Assembly (NCBI GenBank): GCA_037127315.1
Contig: JBBBDQ010001185.1
Span: 502,001 to 566,000, forward strand
Direction of reading: 5' to 3'
Source of the DNA: Ascarosepion bandense
Lineage: Eukaryota > Mollusca > Cephalopoda > Sepiida > Sepiidae
DNA length: 64,000 nucleotides
The position numbers were made by a program, and so were the translations under genes. Positions 23,825 to 35,209 of the stretch are shown here, piece after piece. Within the stretch, counting starts at the first letter, position 1. Every line of letters begins with the position of its first letter. The notes beneath the pieces are model-generated. The model was not told the DNA's origin. It ran no database searches and was given only the letters and a program-made list of their open reading frames with translations.

Positions 23825-24153
23825 TAGTATCCTCCTGAGTAGATGAGCAATAGCACGCTATTTAAATTTTTTAATCTCTTCTAAACAGGGGCTCTCGGGG
23901 ATTTGGTTAATGTCCTTGTCTGTACCTTTTTTAATCTTATCCAGAGTTCTAATTAATACAGGTATAAGAGTATTTTTAAGATGCGACATCTTTTTGTATG
24001 TATTCTGTAATCTCTATGTCAGGTCTCTATTTATCTATCTAGCCTGTATATGTCAACAAATATAAACGATAAAGTCCCCAGTATATAACTTTAAGATTTT
24101 CTATCACTGGTTCTGTGTGATGTTCACGCTATTTTTCAGTATGTAGCACACTA
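23825..24153 (-). pseudogene. R4/Dong-clade LINE copy E, old C-terminal fragment
   Basis: Minus-strand REHHTEPVIENLKVIYWGL (about 24130) corresponds to YEHHPAPVTEIEDVTILWD of copy B. RPDIEITEY follows. After a gap, LKNTLIPVLIRTLDKIKKGT and DINQIPESPCLEEIKKFK (about 23960-23860) correspond to LKTRVVPVIIGALGMIKNGT and HIERIPGNPSLRDIQK. The LLIDMA part of the nuclease is deleted. Unlike the other four copies it is not next to a TTA array. Its 5' edge abuts the RTE copy at 24154. Confidence 0.75.
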
Positions 24154-25226
24154 GGCGTTTGACAAAATACGCCACAAAGAACTGGTGGAGATGCTCGGCA
24201 GCCTGGACATATTTGGGAAAGACTTGAAAGTAATCAAGAATCTTTACTGGCAGCAAACTGCTTGCATACGGACATGTAATGAATTGAGTATATATACAAA
24301 GATAGAAAGGGGTGTAAGACAGGGATGTGTCTTTTCACCGGATCTGTTCAACTTGTACAGCGAGAATATTTTGAGGACCCTAGAAGTTATGCCTGGATTC
24401 GTAATCAGAGGCTACAATTTAAACAACCTAAGGTACGCAGATGATACAGTGCTGATAGCAGACACAGAAAGGAAACTACAAAACCTCCTACAGAAGGTAG
24501 CAGAAGAAAGTAACAAGAAAGGACTAGAAATAAACTGCACGAAAACCGAATGCATGGTCATCAGTAAAAAGGGCAGCCCAATATGCCAAATTCAGGTCGG
24601 GGATACTAGAATCAAGCAGGTACAAAAATTCAAATACCCAGGAAGTGTTATAGCAGACGACGGAAAGTGCGGCACAGAGATCCGAAGGTGAATTGGCATG
24701 GCGAAGGAAGCATTCCAGAAGTTGAGTAAGGTATTAAGAAACAGGACAATTTCGCAAGAAACAAGGAAGAGAGTTCTGGATTGCTACGTCCCTCAATATG
24801 GCAGTGAATGCTGGACAATATCATCAAATATGAAGAAAAAACTTGAAGCAACTGAAATGTGCTTCTACAGAAGGATGCTGCGAATATCATGGATCGAGTC
24901 TGTGACCAATAATGAGGTCTTAGAAATGATGGAAACAAAAATGAAATAAATACTGAGCATCAGGAAGAGACAGCTGAAGTTCCTGAGACACGCAATGAGG
25001 AAGGAGGGCTTGGAGAACCTGATACTAACAGGCCAGATAGAGGGAAAAAAGACAGGGGGAAAACAACGGATAACATATTTGAAGGACCTGATCAGGTGGA
25101 TGACGGAACGAGGATTGCATGATATAGCAGGAGAAGGCGTGCTCAGAGCCACCAGGGATATTGAAACGTGGAAAGCCATGATCGCCTACGTCCTGAAGGG
25201 ACAGGGCACATAGAAGAAGAAGAAGC
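24154..25226 (+). pseudogene. RTE/BovB-like LINE, best-preserved copy (RT palm to 3' end)
   Basis: 5'-truncated inside RT motif A; the first codons read AFDKIRHKELVEMLG. One reading frame runs 24155-25213 with only two in-frame nonsense codons: TGA at 24689 (where the family has Arg, one C-to-T from CGA) and TAA at 24947. RT motifs are RQGCVFSPDLFNLYSENIL and intact catalytic LRYADDTVLIADTERKL. The RTE-type tail follows: YGSECWTISSNMKKKLEAT, CFYRRMLRI, RKRQLKFLRH, MRKEGLENLILTGQIEGK, ETWKAMIAYVLKGQGT. BovB and other RTEs have the same tail order. The stop is followed at once by a short GAA repeat (25212-25225), matching the very short 3' UTR with simple-repeat end usual for RTEs. Confidence 0.92.
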
Positions 25227-25603
25227 ACACTGCAGCACTGACATATCTTCCATTATGGTTTACTTATTTATTTTAGTTTGCTGCATGATCAAATCCAAGT
25301 ATTTCACGCTAAGACCTAAAGTAAACGAACGGTTTTCTTAGGAAGTTTTTTTTCTAAGTATGTTATGAGTACTCATAAATGCAATCTTTTTTATATTAGA
25401 TAAAGAAGATCTCATAAGATTTTCTTAAAGTGTCTTTCAGTATTCTTCTTAATTATTCAAAAATTCGCAACATCTACTGGAATAATGTTTGTGTGTAAAT
25501 GCTACATTCTTCGAATTTCTATTTCTAGTCTTATTTTGAGCATTTATCAAATTCTTTTGATGGAACATTTTTATCATACGGAATGATCACGCGTATAAGC
25601 TAA

Positions 25604-25604
<1 letters not shown>
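25227..25604. other. spacer, nothing recognised
   Basis: AT-rich sequence downstream of the RTE tail with no supported feature. Confidence 0.5.

Positions 25605-25646
<42 letters not shown>
25605..25646. repeat. (TTA)n array without an adjoining element
   Basis: About 14 TTA units. No R4/Dong sequence was recognised on either side, so it looks like an unoccupied target-type array. Confidence 0.9.
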
Positions 25647-27189
25647 GAATAATTATTCTGTTTTTGCGCAGCTACCTAGACAGTCACTATTCAAAAGATT
25701 CAGTAAGAGTTTTTATAAGCAACTCATTTTCATGCTGTTTATTTGAAATAATTTCTCTAGAGGATGTCTGCCATTCTCAGCAAACTTTGGATGCAATCAA
25801 AGAAATTTGCAAAGATGATAACAATACCAGCAATAACCTTTTTATGTTTCCTTTTTACTTGAGTCCGACTTGATGATGAAGATGCTATTTTCATTTTTCT
25901 CTTTGCTTTGTTTAAAACGTTCTCCATTTTTGTGTTGCTATACTGTCATTGGTTTATCTTAATATTTCACTCTTAATAGCAATATAGATAAAAAAAAACA
26001 GCAACAACAATAATAATAATAATAATTAAAAAAATGATTGACGTAACTCAATATGTTACAAGAATTACAAAAGAGTTCGATTTGATACGCTGTGTTTTAC
26101 AATGTATAACAATATCTCAACAGTATATCTGTCTTATACAAGTTAGGTTTAAAAGTTCATACAAGTATAAAAATATAAAAAGTACTATATTTGTACAAAT
26201 GTCGCTGGTCTGGAGAAAAACAGTTGTACTGTTAATTAACGCGACAAAGCGAACGAAACGCTGCCAGTATGAATGGAAAGCAACGAGTTAGTAAGAGCAA
26301 AATTAATAGAACAGTTCAGTTTTAATTTATAGCCCTCTCCTGTCATATTGCTCATTCCCCCAAGGTGAGACGATTTCTTCATGCGTTTTAAATGTTGAGA
26401 GGTCGATTGTTCATGGATATATTTTTCAGAATGTGTACCTTAAAGGGTCTGTCGAAAGCACAATCGCTCATGATAAAATGTTCCGCAAGTTCTGTTAATG
26501 TACCAAACTGGACTCGGATTGATAGCAATTTCGACAAACACAATTAAAATCTAACACCGTTAGAATGATCAAAAATTGTATTGGATAATGTAAACGATTC
26601 GTTCAGTTTCCTGAACAATTTTATCGTATTGTTCCACTGTCTTCTGCCATCTTTTACATAACATTCTAATTCCGTCACACTACAAGTATTATCCTTTGAG
26701 TAAGCATTCTTCCAGCAATTCAAATATTATTAAGTAAAACCGACGATTAAAAATTCTGTAAAGAGCCGAATAATTGTTATTCCAAAGCGAATGAACAAAA
26801 ACATCCCATCTAAATAGTGGCAATTATTATTTGGTCAACAAAACAAACAAAAAAGCAATAAAAATATGCAGTTTAATATTTTTCTGATTAAATGTATAAT
26901 TTTTCTCAGGCAACACAGAACAATTCCATTAGTCTAATTGGTAGTAGTATTTGTTTAACCCTCCAGAAGGAGTTCATAGCAGACAATACCTTTCCAGTCG
27001 AAGTATATATGCAATATCACCTTCTTTGTGTGAAAATCACCTTTTGATACAGTTATTCATTGTTCGTTTCCTTTGCCCCAAGGCTGAGTAAACATTCGTT
27101 TGTCCAGTTTTATATTCTAATCAGCATTTAAAATTGGGAAAACTATACTCATAGAAATTTATAAAAACATAAGAAAAATATATATATGT
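25647..27189. other. spacer, nothing recognised
   Basis: AT-rich. Frames at 25664-25873 and 26034-26291 show no domain and have AT-driven composition. Confidence 0.4.
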
Positions 27190-28215
27190 AATATATATGT
27201 AACCATCTAATTCCCTCCCAACATTCTTGCCTTTTCTCAACAGCGTGACCAACCCGTGGTTATTGAAATCTATGTACTTATTTAATTTATGTAACAATAA
27301 ACAACCTATCAATTCCGCTACCTCAGCTCCATCATAAGCCACCATGGAGTTGTCAAAGCAGTTTAAATTATTCTTTTTTCTCCATAGTGTGTTATTATGA
27401 TATGTCTTACGAGAGTGTCTGATAACCTCTATTTCTTCATGAGTGATTTCATTATATTGCTTAGCAAAACTAATTGCTTCTTTAAACGTACTTTCGGAAA
27501 TTGAGGGATAAAATTCTTTTATGTCATAAGATTACTTTGCTAATCTTACCTAGTTCCATCTTAGTAGGGTTTAGCAGTCTATATTCTGGATTATTGGGAA
27601 AATTACTTTTATGGTCTTTAACCGTTAGGAAGCATGGTTTTAAGCTTAATTTTTCAACACGGTTAAATAAATCAAATTTACCTACTAAACTACTTGCTTC
27701 TTGATTTAGTTTAGTTTCCACATCAGGGGGAGCTTTTTTATAATGCTTAATAACAGCGTTGTGCAACGCTTTTTTGTAGCTGTTAGGACTCATTTGGTAT
27801 AAATATGTAGACTTATCAGCTTTTACGTAAATGTTTTTACTCTTCTTTATTTTACTGATGTCAGCCCTAATTTTTTGCTGTATTGTTTTTCATTTTTCTA
27901 TATTTTAGTTTTTTGATTATGCCAATAAGTTCAGATTCAAATTTTTCTAGTTCTTTGCTATGAGGGGGGGGCGTAAGTCTTAAAATCATAATGTTCATGA
28001 ATATTGTTGTCTTTTAAATTGTTTAGAAAAAATAAGCTTTCCAACGCATGTTGGCGATGAATTTTTCTATTTTCTGTAATAGGAATAATTCATAAGTATG
28101 TTTGTCCGGTATGGGTATATCCTTAAGAGAACATCCTAAATCAACTCGTTCTATGTTATACGATTATAAAAGTGCTTAATAGGGCTACCTAGAGCTAAAA
28201 TAAATGCAAACTTAT
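27190..28215 (-). pseudogene. Penelope-like element copy 1, RT region
   Basis: Minus-strand blocks in order: CSLKDIPIPDKHTYEL, then KIEKFIANMRWKAYFF (about 28060), HYDFKTYAPP and KELEKFESELIGIIKKLKY (about 27950-27900). Then come IRADISKIKKSKNIYVKADK, LTVKDHKSNFPNNPEYRLLN and MELGKISKVIL (27540). A deletion of about 45 codons follows, joining to DIKEFYPSISE (27510, RT motif A with its Asp), HSRKTYHNNTLWRKKNN, and AYDGAEVAELIG. The LKDHK / DIKEFYPSI / YDGAEV set is that of a PLE-type RT group I associate with a C-terminal GIY-YIG nuclease; assignment to a PLE subgroup is uncertain. It is truncated before motif C and the nuclease, with frameshifts and a deletion. Confidence 0.8.
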
Positions 28216-28433
28216 CACTATACTCGTTTCGAAAAACCCTCCGCGTATATATGCGGAAGGAAAAATGGTTGTAAAGAAAGAGCTAAGCACATGAACATCA
28301 GCCAAAGCAATTTGGACCGAGCCAGTACGTAGCCCAAAGAAAAAACCCGAGACGAGTAATCAATAACAAAAAATCGCTCAATACGTAAACAGAGCAGAAT
28401 AAGTAAATTAACCTAGTGAGCCAACAAACCTAT
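28216..28433. other. spacer with a small hairpin
   Basis: Contains TCCGCGTATATATGCGGA near 28240, a short GC-clamped hairpin. Nothing else recognised. Confidence 0.4.
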
Positions 28434-28456
28434 CAATATATATATATATATATATA

Positions 28457-28503
<47 letters not shown>
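28434..28503. repeat. (TA)n followed by (TTA)n
   Basis: TA run (28434-28459) passing directly into about 15 TTA units. No adjoining R4/Dong copy found. Confidence 0.95.
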
Positions 28504-28504
<1 letters not shown>

Positions 28505-28774
28505 AACTGAGACAAATGTTAAACTAACACCAAAAATATTAGGCCGTTCATCCTTGATATCACACTTTAAATGAATTAAAGTTTTCTTTTAACTCATTGA
28601 ATGGCTGAAATATTTTCCCTTCTAATAAGAATATTTTAAAAATCATTTTACTACAAGCACAGCCAAAATGGCTCTAGGACATGAGGTTACAAGTTATAAA
28701 TGAAAAAAAAAGAAGACTTATGTGAAGAGAACTGATTAAGAAAATATGATTCTTTTATTGTCATTTTATTTGCT

Positions 28775-29255
28775 CAAGAAGACAGAAAAAGATTAACGTT
28801 GCCTTTAAATTTTTGAGATTGCAAGTGGCAGGGAATCAAGAAAACGGAAGGGAGTTCGAAAGGTAGGAAGAGAACAATACTGTTAGAGGCAGTTGCATCT
28901 AACTAGTTCAAGAGTAAAACGGTGATACCTGTGGTGAGCCAATCTAGTAGAAAACTTAATTTCATGTCATCGTGACACTAGGAGAAAAGTTCACCAGAAC
29001 ACTTGACATGAATATATTTGTAGAAAAGACAGAAGGATGACACATCAGGTCGATGAGAAAGTGACTGAAATTGAGATGCCAGTCCAGAATCGATTGCATT
29101 AAAACCTTTCTTTGAATTCTGTGAAGAATTTCGAGCAAGAGCAACAGACTAGATATGGTCACAGTACTCAATGAATGAAAAAAATTCTGTCATGACAAAC
29201 TGAACTTACATTGCGGTAGACGTAGCAATTGACTCAATATAGTCGCTAACTGACT
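28775..29255 (-). pseudogene. LINE-B fragment, C-terminal ORF
   Basis: Follows the same order as 37500-38040 on the minus strand: a TTTAAATTTTTGAGATTGC C-terminal stretch, the GGGAGTTCG (NSLP) block, a CATGAATATATTTGTAGAA (FYKYFHG-like) block near 29010, and a TAGATATGGTCACAG (HLW-like) block near 29155. It ends at a CTCAATATAGTCGCTAAC stretch near 29240 (YIES-like). All frames are broken. The 3' UTR is not visible. Confidence 0.7.
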
Positions 29256-30291
29256 GAGTTTAATTTGTATCTAATACAAAAAACATAACCACCTCCTCCA
29301 ATTACCAATTCATCCTCAAAAAAAAATTTCTTTGTCAAAAATTGAAATTCCTTTTTTGAACTTGAACAGATTTCATGTCTTTATGTCGTTCACAATCATG
29401 CGAAAGTCAATAAAATTGAATAATTACCTCCCTATACTGACTTGTTACATTCAAAATTTGATTGTGGTAGGAACACTTCGTATTACAAGAATTTTTCAAT
29501 TAAAATGACTTAATAACTGTACATATTTTCTTGAAAATATTCCGTTTTTTTTTTTAACATTTTAGTATAAAACACAGCTACATTTTCAGTTTCCTAACAA
29601 GTTGTTCATTACAATTGTACCAAAAAACTGTTAGATTTTAGCTGCTTGTGCCAAATGTGTTGTATGAAATGAAACATATGAACAGACAGAAAAGACGAGA
29701 GAAAAATAAGCAAAGGTTTTTTATCCGGGCAAAGTAAAAAGAGAAACAGTCGTAATCGAACAATCCGGTTGAGAGGTAATTCCCACTGATTGGAATTTCG
29801 AGTTTTGCTATCCGTTTGCTTCTAGCTTTATGGTCCCATTATGCTACGATCCACTAAAATGGCAAAAAGCAGATAATTTTCATGTTTATCATTGAAAAAA
29901 ATCAAATCCTTCTTTCTATTTTTCTCTCTTCCTTATTCCATCTCCCTCTTTGTCTGTCATTCTCTCTCCCTCCTCCCTCTCTCTCTCTCTTTCTTTTTCT
30001 CGTTAAGGAATAGTTTCTCCAGTTTAACATAATATAATACAAATTACATTCAATATATTAATATTCTGAAGGGAAATTTCCTATAATGCATTTCAAAGAA
30101 AAGGACATGATGTGTATGTGTGTGTAGATGTGTGTGCGTGTATGTGTGTGTTTATGCGCGCTTGAGCGTAACTTTGTTACATTCATGAATCTAACTCATT
30201 GGTTTTTGTTGATTGATATGTAGATCTGAATTAATCCAACTTTGCTTTTTCTTTTTTTCTTTTTTGAATTGGCGTGTTTCTGAGTGAATTT

Positions 30292-30343
<52 letters not shown>

Positions 30344-31693
30344 TAATTATTCTGTGCATTATTCTGTGCAACCGCGCATCCATCTCTACAGACACATGCC
30401 TGCGCACGATTGCACGTAATAGCATGTGATTACAAGAAAGACAGAAAAAAAGAGAAAAGGAAAGAGATAACAAGGAGGATATGGAGTGGCGGCGAACAAG
30501 AAAAAAGCGAGAAGAGCGGGAGAAAAAAAAAGCGGCTTCAGAACATCGGATCAGTTGGGCTGACAGACAAGCAGACACGCCGGTAGAATTTTGTGACGTA
30601 ACTATGATGTAGAACAGAGTATTACCTTATTTGGTGAATTCATTCATTTGTGAAAGGTCAGAATGCATCGAATTTTCGTCGAGATCAAAATGGAGGTGTT
30701 TATTTTGGTGTGGGATATGCTGAAAAAATGAATGACTTACGATAAGTTAGGGAGATACTAATTTTTCGATTTTTCTATGCAATAATGGAAACCCTGCTGC
30801 CTGTGATTTTTTATTGTTTTATTAGAATTTTGAGCAATTACAATAAGTGCTGATGCAGGAATTATTATGAATACTAGAATTTCAAATATATAATAACGCC
30901 TAATATCTATAAAAAATCTATGTTTTTTAGCTAAAAGTTAAGAAACTCTGTTTGCATGCGTGTGTGTGCGTAAATATATAGAGGACAAAGAAAAGGAATA
31001 TAAGATACCAGTGGAAAATATATAACAGGAGTAATTAGCATTTATTTTAAAATTCCTGGAAAAATTGCAGTAAAGATACAAAATAAATGAAAAAATATTA
31101 TTTCCGGCAGATATTTTAACCGAAACACATTATGCATTATTTATATCAATTAAGAAGGATAACTTCGCTACTTATGTAAATATAAAATTAGTCTTAGATA
31201 GCTATTAAAAATGTCACTGTCGATTATTTAGAACTAATTTGTTTGAATAATGCACTGACTGTTGTTTGTGCCAAGGGGCAATAATTATAGGTAAAATGAT
31301 GCAAAATAAATAAAATAAGTAATAAAGTAATCGTTTTAAGTTTTCTGAATATTGGTACAGCTTACCAGGGATGCCCTACTATAGCCGCTGCACTCACCTG
31401 AACTTGCCTCTTCGAATTACCAATTATTTCAATCCGTACAAAATTCTCTTAATAAGATAATTTTGTAATGACCAAATAAATGAACTTTAATTGTATGGAA
31501 GCCATTTAAGTCAGTTTTTCACCAACAAAGATGCAGAGTTCTGGGTGGATGTAATCATAAAACTGTCCCAAAAATAATGAAAGGAGTGAAATAAAAGGTT
31601 TCATATGTGGTTGAGAAAATCTATCTGCAAATATCTTAATATTTTGTTTGTAATTCATATGAAAAATTTTACTAACTTTTGCTACATATTTTT
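29256..31693. other. spacer with a (CT)n microsatellite
   Basis: No coding feature. A CT run lies at 30294-30336 and a TG-rich stretch around 30110-30150. The 115-codon minus-strand frame at 30231-30578 is an Arg/Glu repeat reading of the CT run. Confidence 0.6.
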
Positions 31694-31694
31694 G

Positions 31695-31754
<60 letters not shown>
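31694..31754. repeat. (TA)n microsatellite
   Basis: Perfect TA run of about 30 units. Confidence 0.97.
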
Positions 31755-31757
<3 letters not shown>

Positions 31758-32218
31758 CTCTTGAATGCATTTGGACTGCAGTTTTTAAGTGAGACCATTT
31801 TGTTTAAAGACTAGCGAAAGTTCTTTGTTCAGGATTTTTGCTTTTTTTTTTTTTTTTAGATATTTTGAAATAATTTCCTGGTTTCCAGCATAAATTTAAA
31901 CATAAATCTTCTATTTTTTAGAATTTTTCTAAGCCATTATGAAAATATTTTTGTTGCTTCGAGCTGTCAGTTTCATCGTTTTTAATATATCGTGTCATCG
32001 CGGATCGTGTCGGATTTAGAGTATTGTTTTTTACGTGATATTGTACATTTTATTGATAGACATGAAACATTATGTAAGAGATCATATCACACTGTGACAT
32101 GAAGAGATAGGGTAAGATAAATCTATTGACTTAATTAGCAGATTTCACGTGTCATATCTGTCAATGAACTCAGAATTCGGTAGATTTATCTTAACAGATA
32201 AGAGACATACCGAATTTC
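31755..32218. other. spacer, nothing recognised
   Basis: AT-rich with one poly-T run near 31840. No supported feature. Confidence 0.5.

Positions 32219-32281
<63 letters not shown>
32219..32281. repeat. (CA)n microsatellite
   Basis: Perfect CA run of about 31 units, followed by a short TATG run. Confidence 0.97.
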
Positions 32282-32283
<2 letters not shown>

Positions 32284-32364
32284 GTATGTATTTAGAAATA
32301 AAGAAAACGGGAGAGAGTATTAGTATAAAAAAAATAGTCACTTAGCTGGCTGATGTTAACTTCA

Positions 32365-32410
32365 GCATCCCGACTCTTGAGTTTTCATAGGCATCCACTC
32401 TTCAGGGGTT
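32365..32410 (-). ncRNA. hammerhead ribozyme-like core at the 3' end of PLE copy 2
   Basis: On the minus strand: CCC, then core CTGAAGA (32405-32399), a 12-base segment GTGGATGCCTAT (weak stem II with two G-U pairs), GAAA plus one extra A (32386-32382), CTC-AA-GAG (stem III, loop of two), TC (cleavage expected after C at 32372), then GGG, which pairs with the leading CCC (stem I). A very short stem III is a known property of hammerheads in Penelope-like elements. The extra A in the GAAA box and the weak stem II suggest a decayed copy. Confidence 0.5.
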
Positions 32411-33423
32411 TTTCGCGGTTTACTTTTAATATTTTCCAATTTGTTCTATTTTCTATATTGTTAGTGTACGTTGTTCGTGTATGCGCCTATGTGGATGTAT
32501 GCTCGTGCAAGAATTTCTTGTTTTTGCAGATGTGCGCTCGTGTTTAGAGTCTTAGTCATTTGTCCTTTTGCTTTGCGGTAGCTTTTTAGTTGTTGTTTTT
32601 TCAGTTTTTATTTTCGAAATTTGTCATGTGTTGAGTTATTGTTATTGTTCGTAGATGTGTCACCGTTTTTAATGTTTGAATGTTGAATGTGTATGTATTG
32701 TTTGGGTATTGTTCTGCTTTGAATAACATTTTGTGGTTGTTATATCTTTCTTCAAATTCTTTTCTGTGAAGTCTATGTCATTTTTTTCATCTGTGTTAAT
32801 GTTATTTCTTACGGTTGCTTTGTATATTAGGTTAAATGATTATTGTTAAATGGGCATTTTTTTTTTTTTTTTTTTTGGCAGTTACATTCATTGGTATTCT
32901 TTCGTTGGTTGTTATTGTTGTGATTGTTATTGGTTTCACTTAGTATTTTTTTATTGTGCTTGGTTATTAATTTCTTCTTGTTATCCATGCAGCTGTAACT
33001 AATTTTGCTAGTATTTTGTTGATAATGTTTTTTTCTATTTATAGATATGAATATTTACTTGAATACGCCAGGATATGGTTGGACATTTTGTTAATGTATA
33101 TTGAGTTGTTTGTCTGTATGGTTTGTAGGTTCCGTTGTTTAAGCTAAATGTTATATCTCGGAAATTTAAAATGATTTTCATTTATTAGATTTTTTTCTAT
33201 CGCATATGTTGGGTTTTGAAAGTATATATTATCTGCTTTCTTGTTTTTCAGTAGTTCTGCTGTTGCAGTTTCTTAGAATAGTCCGTTGTCTTTAAATAAA
33301 CTTATATTTTTTTATTATTAATATTTATTAGTTTATTTATAATGTATATGCATAATGATGAACCATCATTGTTACATCAAAGTTATTGTCATTATTTTTA
33401 TCACTAACATTATTATTATTATG
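32411..33423 (-). pseudogene. Penelope-like element copy 2, C-terminal half (RT end, Zn motif, GIY-YIG remnant)
   Basis: Reading down the minus strand from the Asn-codon run: NNDNNFDVTM (about 33380, the FDVTMG.YDGAE block), FKDNGLF (about 33290, in the position of the Asp-Asp/Asp-Asn catalytic box), ITFSLNNGTYKPYRQT (about 33150), KISYSCMDNKKKLITKHNKK (about 33000), and NECNCQKK (about 32890, first half of a Cys-rich motif). LIYKATVRNN follows near 32830, then RYNNHKMLFKAEQYPNN (about 32740), the helix following the YIG strand of a GIY-YIG nuclease. The YIG itself reads DID and is lost. Frameshifts are frequent. The N-terminal half lies at 35210-35880, separated by R4/Dong copy C. Confidence 0.8.
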
Positions 33424-35162
33424 ATTATGTCATTTTTCATCATATTTCGATTTCTGCTTTGGTCTCACTACCAACCAAGTCTGCGGGGAGACCTAAGGCA
33501 GGTCGTGGCGTGTTGTTATGACTCCATTTCATGTTTTTATATCTTCCCTATCATCCCTAGCATTACATAGATAAAGTTTTCCTTAGTGTGTGGGCTGTAC
33601 TTAATAAGACAATTTTTTGTATATCTCTTAAGCTGGGGTTTCCAGGGATTCTTTCAATGTGTTGTTTTGTTCCATTTTTTATCATTCCAAGTGCACCTAC
33701 TATCACTGGCACAACTCTTGTTTTCAATTTCCACATTGTTTCTATTTCTAGGTCTTTATATTTTGACAGTTTTTCAAATTCCTTGATTGCTATGTTACAA
33801 TCCGCTGGACAGGCCATATCAATTAATAGACAAGTTTTCTCCTTCTGGTTTTTAACAATAATGTCTGGCCTGTTTGCTTCAATTTTTCTGTCTGTGTAGA
33901 TGGTGTAATCCCATAGAATGGTTACATCTTCTATTTCTGTAACCGGTGCTGGGTGATGTTCATACCATTGTTTGTTTACAGCTTTTCCATAATGTTTGTA
34001 CATTGCCCAATGTAAATATTGCCCAACTCTATCGTGGCGATTTTTATATTCATTTGGAGCAAGCACAGGACAACCTGAGATTAGGTGGTCTATTGTTTCT
34101 TGGTGTTTATCACAAAACCTGCATTTTGGATCCATATTATTATGCATAATATTTGCCTGAAAGTTTCTCGTGAAAAGACTTTGGTCTTGTGCTGCAAGTA
34201 TAAATCCTTCAGTTTCAGACTTTAATCCAGATGCACGTAACCATCGATGAGTATTAACTTTGTCAACATTGGATTTATTGGCACGTACTGGATATTGGCC
34301 ATGCAGAGGTTTGTCTTGCCAGCGCTGTTTCATCTGTTCAAGATCTTTATCTTTGGCTTTCATTTTCATATTCTTTGCCGCAATAGTTGGTTCTTGGCTT
34401 CTGTTTTGCTTTTCTACAGAATCTACTAACTGTAAATCTTGTTTGTATTTACTGCCTTCTTTTATTATTGAATATTTTTTCTTTCTTCCTTCATGTTGCC
34501 TTACTAATTGTATCATCCAATCCTTTGTTGTTTCTATGTATGTTAGTAAGCCAATAGTTGTTGTCTTGTATGACAATTCCAGCTGAATAAGACCCCTTCC
34601 ACCTTCTTTACGGGGTATGTATAGACGGTCTACATCAGCCTTTGGATGATGCATCTTATGCTTAGAAAGAAGCTTTCTTGTTTTAGCATCCATTCGCCTG
34701 ATGTCGTTTAGAGTCCAGTTTAAGATGTTAAAGCTATATTGGACAACTGGGATTGCAAGGCTATTAATGGCAATAACTCTGTTCTGTGAATTTAATTCAG
34801 TTTTTAATATCATTCGTAGCCTTCTATAGTACTCTTTACGCACTATTTCTTTCATTTTTTTATGGTGAATGTTTTCGCTCTCATTTACACCTAGGTATTT
34901 ATAAGCTTCTTCTGGTTTCAATTCTTTTATTGTTACAGCAGGGTCTAGGCTAATTGAGGATGTTTCTTGTATTGATCCACGTAAAACTGTAGCTTTAGCA
35001 CATTTATTCAAATTAAATTTCATTCCAATGTCTTCGCTGAAGCATTTTACAGTTTGCAGAAGACCTTCCAGCTCATTATCATTCTTAGCATATAACTTTA
35101 AGTCATCCATGTAAAATAGATGGCTTATTTTCTTTTGGCCTATTTTATAACCACATTCTGTC

Positions 35163-35167
<5 letters not shown>
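33424..35167 (-). mobile_element. R4/Dong-clade LINE copy C, young 5'-truncated insertion
   Basis: A 1.74-kb copy nearly identical by eye to copy B. Its 3' UTR ends at a short TTA run (33411-33423) and its 5' edge lies inside the RT just before FYMDD, in a (TTA)16 array. The break falls where the intact sequence (TCTTATTAAG in copy B at 14155) already contains TTATTA, so array and element share 6-8 bases at the junction. It sits inside PLE copy 2. It carries a long open frame and so looks recent. Confidence 0.93.
33563..35167 (-). CDS. R4/Dong copy C: RT palm, zinc knuckle and restriction-like endonuclease (open frame, truncated)
   Basis: The frame is open from the truncation point at 35167 to a stop at 33563, about 534 codons; the first Met (35110) is the one in the catalytic YMDD. 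Order: FYMDDLKLYAKND (motif C), GMKFNLNKCA, EEAYKYLGV, thumb region with RLYIPRKEGGRGLIQLEL, CRFCDKHQETIDHLISGC (CCHC-type knuckle, about residue 330 of the Met-started frame), YEHHPAPV, nuclease RPDIIVKNQKEKTCLLIDMA, and the C terminus TLRKTLSM. The fingers and motif A are lost, so it cannot act alone. It has no promoter of its own. Compared with copy B it has four codons fewer after AVTI and no frameshifts. Confidence 0.92.

Positions 35168-35209
<42 letters not shown>
35163..35209. repeat. (TTA)n array at the 5' edge of copy C
   Basis: About 15-16 TTA units between the truncated R4/Dong 5' end and PLE copy 2. On the PLE coding strand this reads as AAT, that is, Asn codons. Confidence 0.95.

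Noticed and set aside
30231..30578. 115-codon minus-strand frame rich in Arg/Glu
   Set aside because: It is the translation of the CT/GA microsatellite and flanking purine-rich sequence. No independent coding evidence.
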